Shown: positions 1-6,153, numbered from the stretch's first letter. The stretch is 11,661 nucleotides of DNA from Conexibacter sp. (GCA_025964055.1 JAOPZP010000520.1:1-11661), one strand, 5' to 3'. The notes: generated by a model not told the origin, from the letters alone. Numbers and translations are program-made.

Positions 1-411
1 CTCGTGCCCAACCCGTTCTTCGGCGGGCTGCTGTTCCCGACGGTCGTCTTCGCGACGCTCTACGCCTGGCCGTGGCTGGAGGAGCGCGTGCGCCGGGACC
101 GCGCCCGGCACGAGCTGCTGGACCGCCCGCGCGACAACCCGACGCGCACGGCGATCGGCGCCGCGTTCCTGACGTGGGTCGTGCTCGTGTTCGTCGCCGG
201 CTCGGCCGACCGGGTCCTGCTCAGCATCGGGTTCTCCTACGCGGGGCAGATCCGGCTCTTCCGGGTGCTCGTCTTCGTCGCGCCCGTGCTGGTGTACCTC
301 GTCACCAAGCGGATCTGCCGGGAGCTGCGCGACCGGGAGCTGCACCCGGTCCGGACGTTCACCGGCGAGGTCGTCCAGCGCGCACCCGACGGCCGGATCG
401 TGCGGCGCTGA
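1..411 (+). CDS. qcrB: Cytochrome b subunit of menaquinol:cytochrome c reductase (QcrB), C-terminal part
   Basis: This is the 3' end of a gene that begins before the window; 136 residues are visible and the frame is open to base 1. QcrB carries the two b hemes and quinone sites of the cytochrome bc1-type complex in the cell membrane. I see three hydrophobic segments, at visible residues of about 8-22, 50-67 and 83-103. I also see the stretch LLDRPRDNPTRTAIGAA, which matches the long C-terminal extension typical of actinobacterial QcrB, and the following FxAGSADRVLL and LVTKRICRELR stretches. The family identity comes from memory of those motifs. A GTG lies at base 4, but it is almost surely internal because full QcrB proteins are roughly 500 residues or more. 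The gene converges on copA with only 11 bp between the two stop codons. Confidence 0.85.
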   Translation, partial: LVPNPFFGGLLFPTVVFATLYAWPWLEERVRRDRARHELLDRPRDNPTRTAIGAAFLTWVVLVFVAGSADRVLLSIGFSYAGQIRLFRVLVFVAPVLVYLVTKRICRELRDRELHPVRTFTGEVVQRAPDGRIVRR

Positions 412-427
412 GCGACTGGCGCTCAGC
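407..427. terminator. Stem-loop between convergent qcrB and copA
   Basis: GCTGAGCG (407-414) and CGCTCAGC (420-427) form a perfect 8-bp stem around a 5-nt loop, ACTGG. The TGA of qcrB (409-411) lies in the left arm and the TGA of copA (423-425 on the plus strand) in the right arm. The symmetry would suit a bidirectional terminator, but no T-run follows on either strand, so intrinsic termination is unproven. Confidence 0.45.
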
Positions 428-2651
428 CGAACCGGCGCAGGCGCAGCGCGTTGAGCACCACCGAGACGCTCGACAGCGCCATCGCCGCGCCGGCGATCAG
501 CGGGTTCAGCAGGCCCGCGGCGGCCAGCGGCAGCGCGGCGACGTTGTAGCCGAACGCCCAGCCGAGGTTCTGCCGGATCGTGCGCAGCGTCGCCCGGCTG
601 AGGCGGATCGCGTCGGCGGCCGAGCGCAGGTCGCCGGAGATCAGCGTGAGGTCGGAGGCCTCGATCGCGACGTCGGTGCCGGTGCCGATCGCCAGGCCGA
701 GGTCGGCCTGCGCCAGCGCGGGCGCGTCGTTGACGCCGTCGCCGACCATCGCAACCACATGGCCTTGCTCCTGCAGGCTCCGGATGACGGCGGCCTTGTC
801 GGCGGGCAGGACCTCGGCGACGACGTCGGCGATGCCGACCTCGGCGGCCACGGCGCGGGCCGTCGTCTCGTTGTCGCCGGTCAGCAGCACCGGGCGCAGG
901 CCCAGGCGCTTGAGCCGGTCGATCGCCTCGGCGCTGGTCGGCTTGACGGTGTCGGCGACGGCCAGCACGGCGCGGACCTCGCCGTCCCAGGCGGCCAGGA
1001 CGGCGGTGCGGCCGAGCGCCTCCGCGGCGCGCCGCGCGGCGTCGAGCTCGGCGGGGACCGCGAGGCTCCACTCGGCCATCAGCGAGGGGCGCCCGACCTG
1101 GACGCCGTGGCCGTCGACGACGCCCTCGACGCCGAGGCCCTCGCGGTTGACGAAGTGCTCGACGGCGGGCAGCCGCTCGAACCGCTCCCGCGCGCCGCGG
1201 GCGATCGCCTGGGCGATCGGATGCTCCGAGGCGTCCTCGAGCGCGCCGGCGAGCAGCAGCGCGACGCCCTCCGGGACGTCGGAGGCCGTCGTGATGCCGA
1301 CCAGGCTCATGCGCCCGGTGGTCACCGTGCCGGTCTTGTCCAACACGATGGTGTCGACCTTGCGCGTGGACTCCAGCACCTCCGGGCCCTTGATGAGCAG
1401 GCCGAGCTGGGCGCCGCGGCCGGTCCCGACGAGCAGGGCGGTCGGCGTGGCCAGCCCGAGGGCGCAGGGGCAGGCGATGATGAGCACGGCGACGGCGGCC
1501 GTGAACGCGAAGGCGGGGTCCTCGCCGGCGCCGAGCCAGAAGCCGAGCGTGGCGATCGCCAGGCCGATCACGACGGGGACGAACACGCCGGAGATGCGGT
1601 CGGCCAGGCGCTGCACCGGCGCCTTGCCGGTCTGCGCGGCGGTGACGAGGTGGGCGATCTGGGCCAGCGCGGTGTCGGCGCCGACGCGGGTCGCGCGGAC
1701 GATCATGCGGCCGCCGGCGTTGACCCCGGCGCCCGCGACCTCGTCGCCGGGGCCCTTCTCGACGGGCACCGACTCGCCGGTCAGCAGCGACTGGTCGACG
1801 GCCGACCGGCCCTCCTCGACGATCCCGTCGGTGGCGATCTTCTCGCCGGGACGCACGACAAAGCGGTCGCCGACGGCGAGCTGCTGCACCGGGATGCGGC
1901 GCTCGGCCCCGTCGGCGTCGAGCACCGCGACGTCCTTGGCGCCAAGCTCCAGCAGCGCCTTCAGCGCGGCCCCGGCGCGGCGCTTGGAGCGGGCCTCGAA
2001 GTAGCGGCCGGCCAGCAGGAACGTCGTGACGACCGAGGCGGTCTCGAGGTACAGCTCGTCGCCGCCCGAGGCGCTGAAGCTCAAGCGCATGGTCATGCCG
2101 GTCATGCCGGCGTCGCCCAGGAACAAGGCGTACATCGACCACGTGAACGCCGCGATCACGCCGAGGCTGATGAGCGTGTCCATCGTCGCGGCGCCGTGGC
2201 GGAGGTTGACCCACGCCGCGCGATGGAACGGCCAGGCGCCCCAGACGACGACGGGCGTGGCGAGCTGCAGCGCCAGCCACTGCCAGTTGTCGAACTGGAG
2301 CGGCGGGATCATCGACAGCAGCAGCACCGGCAGCGACAGGACGGCGGAGACGAGGAGCCGGCGGCGCAGCGGCGCGGTCTCGTCGGGTGCGTCGCCGGCG
2401 TCGTCGTCGCGCTCGCCGCCCGCCGTCGCCGGCAGCGTGGCGTCGTAGCCGGCGGCCTGGACGGTGGCGATGAGCTGGGCGGTGTCGACCGCGGCGGCGT
2501 CGAACGCGACCGTCGCCTTCTCGGTGGCGTAGTTGACCGACGCCGTGACGCCGTCGAGCTTGTTCAGCTTGCGCTCGATGCGGTTGGCGCACGAGGCGCA
2601 GGTCATGCCGGTGATCGGCAGCTCGACGTGGTCGGTGACGTCGGCGGTCAT
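423..2651 (-). CDS. copA: Copper-exporting P1B-type ATPase CopA
   Basis: A 742-residue Cu(I)-pumping ATPase that moves cytoplasmic copper across the membrane using ATP. An N-terminal heavy-metal domain carries GMTCASC (residues 15-21). Transmembrane helices then begin near residue 98. A Met-rich external loop (AGMTGMTM, about 181-188) lies between early helices. The actuator has TGES (291-294), the transport helix has CPC (394-396), and the phosphorylation site is DKTG with Asp438. SEHP (475-478), GDGVND (637-642), GYN (701-703) and MALSS (724-728) complete the Cu+ (P1B-1) signature. The start at 2651 is chosen because AGGAGG (2662-2667) sits 10 nt upstream and the ATG overlaps the preceding stop as ATGA. 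An open frame extends upstream to 3122 but lacks family similarity. The gene is the last in an operon with copZ and the secreted protein. No truncation or missing catalytic residue is seen. Confidence 0.97.
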   Translation of the reverse strand: MTADVTDHVELPITGMTCASCANRIERKLNKLDGVTASVNYATEKATVAFDAAAVDTAQLIATVQAAGYDATLPATAGGERDDDAGDAPDETAPLRRRLLVSAVLSLPVLLLSMIPPLQFDNWQWLALQLATPVVVWGAWPFHRAAWVNLRHGAATMDTLISLGVIAAFTWSMYALFLGDAGMTGMTMRLSFSASGGDELYLETASVVTTFLLAGRYFEARSKRRAGAALKALLELGAKDVAVLDADGAERRIPVQQLAVGDRFVVRPGEKIATDGIVEEGRSAVDQSLLTGESVPVEKGPGDEVAGAGVNAGGRMIVRATRVGADTALAQIAHLVTAAQTGKAPVQRLADRISGVFVPVVIGLAIATLGFWLGAGEDPAFAFTAAVAVLIIACPCALGLATPTALLVGTGRGAQLGLLIKGPEVLESTRKVDTIVLDKTGTVTTGRMSLVGITTASDVPEGVALLLAGALEDASEHPIAQAIARGARERFERLPAVEHFVNREGLGVEGVVDGHGVQVGRPSLMAEWSLAVPAELDAARRAAEALGRTAVLAAWDGEVRAVLAVADTVKPTSAEAIDRLKRLGLRPVLLTGDNETTARAVAAEVGIADVVAEVLPADKAAVIRSLQEQGHVVAMVGDGVNDAPALAQADLGLAIGTGTDVAIEASDLTLISGDLRSAADAIRLSRATLRTIRQNLGWAFGYNVAALPLAAAGLLNPLIAGAAMALSSVSVVLNALRLRRFG

Positions 2652-3550
2652 CGCGACGCGACCTCCTGCGTGAAGGCGACGGTGTGGATCCGGCCCTCGT
2701 GCTTGAACTGCAGGAACAGGCGGTAGCGGCCGGCCGTCGGAAGCTCGGTCATGAACGAGATCCGATCGCCGGGCGTGGCCTCGTCCGCGGGGTGGACGTG
2801 CAGGTAGGCGAGGTCGCCGGCCCGGAGCGCGACGAGGTGGCCACGGGCCTCCAGGTAGGGCTGCAGGTCGGTGACCGGCTTGCCGCCGCGCGTCACGGTG
2901 AAGGTGAGCGCGCCCATCCGGCCGGCGGCCGGGGTGCCGCCGATGGCGACGTCGTAGCCGTCGGCGGTGGTGTGCGCCGCGGGTGCGGGCAGCGCGGCGT
3001 AGCGGGCGTCGCCGTCGACCAGCACGTCGGTGCCGAGCGTCGTCTTCGCGCCGCCGGCCGGGGTGAAGTCGGCGAACACGCGGTAGCTGCCGGGCGCCGT
3101 GAGGCGGAGCGGCACCGTCCACGTGCCGTCGGGCGCCATCGTGGGGTGCAGGTGCTGGTAGCCGGTGAGGTCGCGGCGCACGACGATGAGGTGCAGGCGC
3201 TTGCCGTGCTCGAGCGCGAAGTCGCGCACCGGGGCGCCGTGCGGGTCGACGATCCGGAAGGTGTAGGACTTGGTCTGGCCCGCCGGCAGCGTGGTCGGGT
3301 CGGCGAGGAGGCGCAGGCCGTCGGCGGCGACTGCGAGGCCGGGCGGCGTGGCGGCTGTGCCGCGCGCGTCGGTGGCGTGCGCGTCGCGGCCGGCGTCCAT
3401 GCCGGCCATCCCAGCCGGGGCGTGCGCGGCCGCGGGGTCGGGGGCGGCGTCGGCCTTGGGGTCGATCGTGCGGCCGGCCACCAGGGCGACGGCGAAGATC
3501 GTCGCCAGGGCGGCGGCGAACGCCACGATGCGCGACGACGGGCCGTGCAT
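2648..3550 (-). CDS. Secreted or membrane-anchored protein with two His-rich repeats, copper operon
   Basis: A 300-residue protein I cannot place in a named family with certainty. Residues of about 7-26 are a hydrophobic signal peptide or anchor. A low-complexity Ala/His/Met stretch (about 40-62, with HAPAGMAGM and HATD) follows. Two similar domains come next, about 70-178 and 195-300. Each has a His-containing strand (H120 in KRLHLIVV; H238 in RGHLVAL), then an HxHP motif (HLHP 133-136; HVHP 251-254), then a GxYR(V/L)F strand. This reads as an internal duplication of a beta-sandwich, perhaps YtkA- or cupredoxin-like; the fold name is inference. Its place between copZ and copA, overlapping each by 4 bp, points to extracytoplasmic copper binding or delivery. 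The ATG at 3550 is preferred because it overlaps the copZ stop; a GTG one codon earlier (3553) is possible. There is no clear ribosome site, so translational coupling is likely. Confidence 0.85.
   Translation of the reverse strand: MHGPSSRIVAFAAALATIFAVALVAGRTIDPKADAAPDPAAAHAPAGMAGMDAGRDAHATDARGTAATPPGLAVAADGLRLLADPTTLPAGQTKSYTFRIVDPHGAPVRDFALEHGKRLHLIVVRRDLTGYQHLHPTMAPDGTWTVPLRLTAPGSYRVFADFTPAGGAKTTLGTDVLVDGDARYAALPAPAAHTTADGYDVAIGGTPAAGRMGALTFTVTRGGKPVTDLQPYLEARGHLVALRAGDLAYLHVHPADEATPGDRISFMTELPTAGRYRLFLQFKHEGRIHTVAFTQEVASR
2662..2667 (-). promoter_or_regulatory. Strong ribosome binding site for copA
   Basis: AGGAGG on the minus strand, 10 nt before the ATG at 2651 and inside the last codons of the upstream gene. 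It decides the copA start against the long upstream open frame. Confidence 0.75.
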
Positions 3551-3762
3551 CACGCGACCACGCGGTAGCCGGCCTCGTCGACGGCGGCCCGCACGGCGCC
3601 GTCGGTCACGTCCCCGACGACCGTGAGGCGGCCGGTGCCCAGGTCGACCTGGACGTCCTGCACGCCGGCGAGCTCGCCGACTTCCTCGGCGACGCTGACG
3701 GTGCAGTGCTGGCAGGTCATGCCGTCGACGAGGTACTGGCGAGTGGGGGAGGGAGGGGTCAT
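3550..3762 (-). CDS. copZ: CopZ-like heavy-metal-associated copper chaperone
   Basis: A 70-residue single HMA (ferredoxin-like) domain. The metal site GMTCQHC (residues 14-20) gives the two Cys that bind Cu(I). The rest follows the family, with VxVDLGTGRLTVVGD in the middle and an AGYRVV end. CopZ proteins carry copper in the cytoplasm to the CopA N-terminal domain and to the regulator. The ATG at 3762 gives the normal family length; the frame is open far upstream but only by high-GC chance. No good Shine-Dalgarno precedes it. The stop TGA overlaps the next gene's ATG (ATGA). It is the first gene of the copZ - secreted protein - copA operon and is divergent from csoR. It should be induced when CsoR leaves the operators just upstream. 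Confidence 0.93.
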   Translation of the reverse strand: MTPPSPTRQYLVDGMTCQHCTVSVAEEVGELAGVQDVQVDLGTGRLTVVGDVTDGAVRAAVDEAGYRVVA

Positions 3763-3776
3763 CGGGGAGTCCAGTC

Positions 3777-3795
3777 GATACGGGGAGGGGGTACG
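3777..3795 (-). promoter_or_regulatory. CsoR operator-like site A (in copZ leader)
   Basis: On the minus strand it reads CGTACCCCCTCCCCGTATC, identical to site B at 15 of 19 positions. It lies 15 bp before the copZ ATG, near or after the predicted transcription start. It is the least symmetrical of the three copies. Confidence 0.5.
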
Positions 3796-3800
3796 CCGAA

Positions 3801-3806
3801 AAGATA
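3801..3806 (-). promoter_or_regulatory. Predicted -10 box of the copZ operon
   Basis: TATCTT on the minus strand, overlapping the edge of operator B, with CGGC shortly after. It mirrors the arrangement at csoR (GGTATCTT then CGGC). It predicts a start near 3794 and a leader of about 32 nt that would contain site A. I see no good -35 box. Confidence 0.4.
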
Positions 3807-3821
3807 CCAGGAGGGGGTATC
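3803..3821 (-). promoter_or_regulatory. CsoR operator site B
   Basis: A perfect 6-bp inverted repeat, GATACC-N7-GGTATC, with an internal C-run on the minus strand (GATACCCCCTCCTGGTATC). This matches the general form of CsoR boxes, C-rich and G-rich halves flanked by TA-containing ends. It overlaps the predicted copZ -10 box. Confidence 0.75.
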
Positions 3822-3840
3822 GATGCGTATTGCGATCGCT

Positions 3841-3859
3841 TATACCCCCCTGTGGTATC
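3841..3859 (+). promoter_or_regulatory. CsoR operator site C
   Basis: TATACCCCCCTGTGGTATC on the plus strand has the same 19-bp architecture as site B but faces csoR. It ends 8 bp before the csoR ATG, so CsoR bound here should repress its own gene. Confidence 0.75.
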
Positions 3860-3861
3860 TT
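3856..3861 (+). promoter_or_regulatory. Predicted -10 box of csoR
   Basis: TATCTT lies 6 nt before the csoR ATG, which would place transcription start at the start codon itself. TTGCGA at 3830-3835 is a possible -35, although the 20-bp spacer is long; with TGGTAT (3853-3858) as -10 the spacer would be 17. No Shine-Dalgarno is present, which agrees with a leaderless mRNA. Confidence 0.4.
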
Positions 3862-3867
3862 CGGCCC

Positions 3868-4182
3868 ATGGCGACCGCTCCGATCCCGTCCACCACCGCT
3901 CCCGCGCGCGGCTACTCCGCCAGCAAGGAGCAGCTCCTCAAGCGCCTGCGCCGCGTCGAAGGCCAGGTGCGCGGCATCGAGGGGATGGTCGAGGACGACC
4001 GCTACTGCATCGACGTGCTCACGCAGATCTCGGCGGTGCAGGCGGCGCTCGACAAGGTCGCCCTCGGGCTCCTGGACCAGCACGCCCACCACTGCGTCAT
4101 GGGCGCCCCCGACGGTCCCGCGAAGCAGGACAAGACCGACGAGCTGATGGCTGCCGTCGGGCGGCTCATGCGGCGTGGCTGA
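3868..4182 (+). CDS. csoR: Copper-sensing transcriptional repressor CsoR
   Basis: A 104-residue all-alpha CsoR/RcnR-family repressor that binds GC-rich operators without Cu(I) and releases them with Cu(I). The signature RRVEGQVRGIEGM spans residues 28-40. The copper ligands of the CsoR branch are present: Cys47 (in RYCIDVL) and H72-x3-C76 (in QHAHHCV). These support CsoR rather than the nickel or formaldehyde branches. The ATG at 3868 gives the expected length. An earlier in-frame ATG at 3823 would translate through operator C and adds no conserved sequence. The gene is divergent from the copZ operon and sits 10 bp upstream of the DUF4396 gene, probably on the same transcript. It is likely autoregulated through site C. 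Confidence 0.95.
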   Translation: MATAPIPSTTAPARGYSASKEQLLKRLRRVEGQVRGIEGMVEDDRYCIDVLTQISAVQAALDKVALGLLDQHAHHCVMGAPDGPAKQDKTDELMAAVGRLMRRG

Positions 4183-4192
4183 GGGCCACCCC

Positions 4193-4660
4193 ATGGCGAC
4201 CCACGAGCACCACGGTCACGCCGAGCCGACGCTGAACCAGACCGCGTTCTCGGCTACGGTCCACTGCCTGACCGGCTGCGCCATCGGCGAGATCCTCGGG
4301 CTGGTGATCGGCACCGGGTTCGGCCTGTCGAACGGCACGACGATCGTCCTGTCGATCGTCCTGGCCTTCTTCTTCGGGTACTCCCTCACGATGCTGCCGC
4401 TCCTGCGCGCCGGGCTGAGCCTGCGCCAGAGCGTGCCGCTCGCGTTCGCGTCCGACACGCTGAGCATCGTGACCATGGAGATCCTCGACACGCTGACCGT
4501 CCTGTTCATCCCGGGGGCGATGGACGCCGGCCTCGGCGACCCGCTGTTCTGGGGCTCGCTCGCCGGCGCCCTGTTCATCGCCTTCTGGGCCGCCTTCCCC
4601 GTCAACCGCTGGCTCATCGCCCGCGGCAAGGGCCATGCGGTCGTGCACGCCTACCACTGA
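4193..4660 (+). CDS. DUF4396 family integral membrane protein, His-rich ends
   Basis: A 155-residue protein with a His-rich start (ATHEHHGHAE, residues 2-11) and a His-rich end (GHAVVHAYH). About four transmembrane segments lie near residues 29-46, 51-71, 88-107 and 118-137. The conserved-looking HCLTGCAIGE (24-33) with a His-Cys-x3-Cys pattern opens the first helix, and SDTLSIVTMEILDT forms part of the third. I recognise this as DUF4396, whose function is unknown to me; its members often sit with copper genes. The position after csoR and the metal-ligand-like residues suggest copper binding or transport, which is inference. The ATG at 4193 has GAGG 8 nt upstream; a GTG at 4175 would overlap csoR by 8 bp and adds six residues. 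Confidence 0.85.
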   Translation: MATHEHHGHAEPTLNQTAFSATVHCLTGCAIGEILGLVIGTGFGLSNGTTIVLSIVLAFFFGYSLTMLPLLRAGLSLRQSVPLAFASDTLSIVTMEILDTLTVLFIPGAMDAGLGDPLFWGSLAGALFIAFWAAFPVNRWLIARGKGHAVVHAYH

Positions 4661-4664
4661 CCGG

Positions 4665-4678
4665 CCGCAGCGATGCGG
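4665..4678 (+). terminator. Small hairpin after the csoR-DUF4396 unit
   Basis: CCGCA and TGCGG pair around a GCGA tetraloop of the GNRA type, starting 4 bp after the DUF4396 stop codon. No T-run follows, so it may be an RNA-stabilising 3' end rather than an intrinsic terminator. Confidence 0.35.
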
Positions 4679-4743
4679 GGCGGCCCTGACCCTGGTGACC
4701 AGCCCGCGTTTGCCGTTGGTCGAGCGTGGGCGACCACCCGGAC

Positions 4744-5289
4744 ATGCCGGGCGACGTGGATCCGCTGGTGCGGGGGCGCAACGAGACGCCGCTTCAGCGG
4801 TGCGATCGCAACCTCGTGGAGCTGCTGCAGGAGGTCCGCGTCGTGCAGACCGGCGTCCAGGTCCTGTTCGCGTTCCTGCTGATGGCGCCGATGAGCGCGC
4901 GGTTCCCGCAGCTGACCGAGTTCCAGCGCGGCGAGTACTTCCTGACGCTGCTGGCGGCGGGCGCCGCGGCGCTGCTGCTGGTCGCGCCGACGGCCTATCA
5001 CCGCATCCTGTTTCGCTGCGGCGACAAGGAGCATCTGGTCGGTCTCGCCAACCGCTACACCCTCGCCGGCCTGGCCTGTGTCGCGGTGGCGATGCTCGGC
5101 TCGGTGCTGCTCGTGGCGTCGATGCTGTTCCCCGGCCCCGTGGCGGCGGCGATCGTGACGCTCATCGCCCTGGCGCACGCCTGGTTCTGGTGCGTGGCGC
5201 CGCTGCTGCGGCGCCGGCGGCTGCGCCACCTGGAGCGCGGCGCCGACGGCGCCGTGGTGGCGCTTCCGACCCGGTCCCGCCGGCGCTAG
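4744..5289 (+). CDS. DUF6328 family membrane protein
   Basis: A 181-residue protein. The N-terminal amphipathic part (RNETPLQRCDRNLVELLQEVRVVQTGVQ) leads into about four hydrophobic segments, near residues 39-51, 65-83, 104-127 and 131-150, and ends in a very basic tail. The pattern fits DUF6328, which databases sometimes label as sodium:proton antiporter-like without good evidence. I know of no proven function. The start is uncertain: ATG 4744 and GTG 4726 are in frame, neither has a ribosome site, and the conserved part begins after both. It converges on the marR gene, and the last four bases, CTAG, give the stop for both. Confidence 0.75.
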   Translation: MPGDVDPLVRGRNETPLQRCDRNLVELLQEVRVVQTGVQVLFAFLLMAPMSARFPQLTEFQRGEYFLTLLAAGAAALLLVAPTAYHRILFRCGDKEHLVGLANRYTLAGLACVAVAMLGSVLLVASMLFPGPVAAAIVTLIALAHAWFWCVAPLLRRRRLRHLERGADGAVVALPTRSRRR

Positions 5290-5693
5290 ACGGCCAGCTC
5301 GGCCAGCGTCTGCCGCAGGAGCGTGCGCTGCGCGGCGGTGAGGTCGCCGAGCAGCTCGTCCTCCATCGACCGGATGTCGGCGCGGGCGGCGGCGTGGCGC
5401 TTGCGCCCGCGGGCGGTCAGCTCGACGATCCGGGCCCGCCGGTCGGCGGGGTCGGGGGTGCGGGTGACCAGCCGCCGGCGCTCGAGGTCGTCCAGCAGCG
5501 CGATGAGCCGCGTCTTGTCGTAGTTCATCGCGGTGGCGAGCGCCAGCTGGGTGGCCGCCGGGCGGTCGGCGAGATGCGACAGCGCGACGTAGGCCCACAT
5601 CGAGAGGTCGTGCCGTGCCAGCAGCGGCCGCTCGGCGTCGATCAGCCGCCGGGTCATGCGCGCGAAGAGCGCGCCGAGGTCCTCGCCGTCCAT
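5286..5693 (-). CDS. MarR family transcriptional regulator
   Basis: A 135-residue winged-helix protein. The DNA-binding core runs through about residues 45-95, with ALATAMNYDKTRLIALLDDLERRRLV as recognition helices and the wing RTPDPADRRARIVELTARG, which has the family's D-x-R-x-R pattern. The ends are the helical dimer parts. MarR proteins bind palindromes as dimers and usually release on binding a small molecule. The ligand cannot be told here. The ATG at 5693 follows a TACAGT -10-like box by 7 nt without a Shine-Dalgarno, so a leaderless mRNA is possible; a GTG three codons upstream is the alternative. It is divergent from the SRPBCC gene across an inverted repeat and probably regulates both that gene and itself. 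Confidence 0.9.
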   Translation of the reverse strand: MDGEDLGALFARMTRRLIDAERPLLARHDLSMWAYVALSHLADRPAATQLALATAMNYDKTRLIALLDDLERRRLVTRTPDPADRRARIVELTARGRKRHAAARADIRSMEDELLGDLTAAQRTLLRQTLAELAV

Positions 5694-5700
5694 GGCGCAC

Positions 5701-5706
5701 ACTGTA
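5701..5706 (-). promoter_or_regulatory. Predicted -10 box of the marR gene
   Basis: TACAGT on the minus strand matches TATAAT at four of six positions and lies 7 nt before the ATG. No convincing -35 box is seen. Confidence 0.35.
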
Positions 5707-5724
5707 CGTCTTGACAGACGGTAC
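5704..5724. promoter_or_regulatory. Probable MarR operator
   Basis: A nested inverted repeat: outer GTAC copies at 5704-5707 and 5721-5724, inner GTCT/AGAC arms at 5708-5711 and 5716-5719. It overlaps the TTGACA -35 box of the SRPBCC gene and the -10 of marR, so a bound MarR dimer should block both promoters. Confidence 0.55.
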
Positions 5725-5739
5725 GACGAAGCAGATGAT
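5711..5739 (+). promoter_or_regulatory. Promoter of the SRPBCC gene
   Basis: A consensus -35 TTGACA (5711-5716), a 17-bp spacer and GATGAT (5734-5739; four of six to TATAAT). The ATG starts 6 nt further on, so the predicted transcription start coincides with the start codon. Confidence 0.6.
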
Positions 5740-5745
5740 GGGCAG

Positions 5746-6153
5746 ATGCCTACGATTGTCGTCGACCGAGCCGAGACCCGCAGCATCACCATCGCCGCCG
5801 CGCCCGAGGCGGTGCTGGACGTCGTCGCGGACGCGCGGCGGCTGCCCGAGTGGGCGCCGCGGTTCGCCCAGGCCGTCCGTCCCGACGGCGACGAGTGGCT
5901 CGTCGACACCGGCGCAGGGGAGCTCCGGATCGCGCTGCGAGTCTCGCGCGAGCTCGGCACCGTCGACCTGCTGCGCCCCGGCGGACCGCCGCGCGGCGCG
6001 TTCCTGCGCGTCGTGCCCAACCACGACGGCGCCGAGCTGCTGTTCACGCTGTTCTTCCCCGACGGCACCGGCGAGGCGGCGGTCGCCGAGCAGATGGCGA
6101 CGGTCGAGGCGGAGCTGCAGACCGTCGGGGAGCTCAGCACGGCGCCACGCTAG
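5746..6153 (+). CDS. SRPBCC-fold (START/polyketide cyclase-like) protein
   Basis: A 135-residue soluble protein. The opening SITIAAAPEAVLDVVADARRLPEWAP (residues 13-38) is the usual first strand and helix pair of the SRPBCC ligand-binding fold. Later strands are RGAFLRVVPNHDGAELLFTLFF (83-104), and a final helix covers about 110-130. Members bind hydrophobic ligands or act as dehydratases or cyclases; the ligand is unknown here. The ATG at 5746 is supported by a promoter that ends 6 nt upstream. The divergent marR gene and shared operator suggest MarR control. The TAG stop sits in a CTAG shared with the stop of dinB. Confidence 0.8.
   Translation: MPTIVVDRAETRSITIAAAPEAVLDVVADARRLPEWAPRFAQAVRPDGDEWLVDTGAGELRIALRVSRELGTVDLLRPGGPPRGAFLRVVPNHDGAELLFTLFFPDGTGEAAVAEQMATVEAELQTVGELSTAPR

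Noticed and set aside
72..2726. Long plus-strand open frame of 884 codons
   Set aside because: It lies antisense to copA and out of frame with qcrB, is Arg/Gly/Asp-rich without any family motif, and is explained by high third-position GC.
2652..3122. N-terminal extension of copA to 899 residues
   Set aside because: The added residues are a shadow frame of the upstream secreted protein; the HMA domain starts right after ATG 2651, which has AGGAGG upstream.
3706..3867. Upstream extension of csoR
   Set aside because: It would translate through operators and the copZ coding region and add residues unlike the CsoR family.
4692..4702. CTGGT-G-ACCAG palindrome before the DUF6328 gene
   Set aside because: Eleven bases is short for this GC content, there is no nearby regulator gene that would use it, and no second copy was seen.
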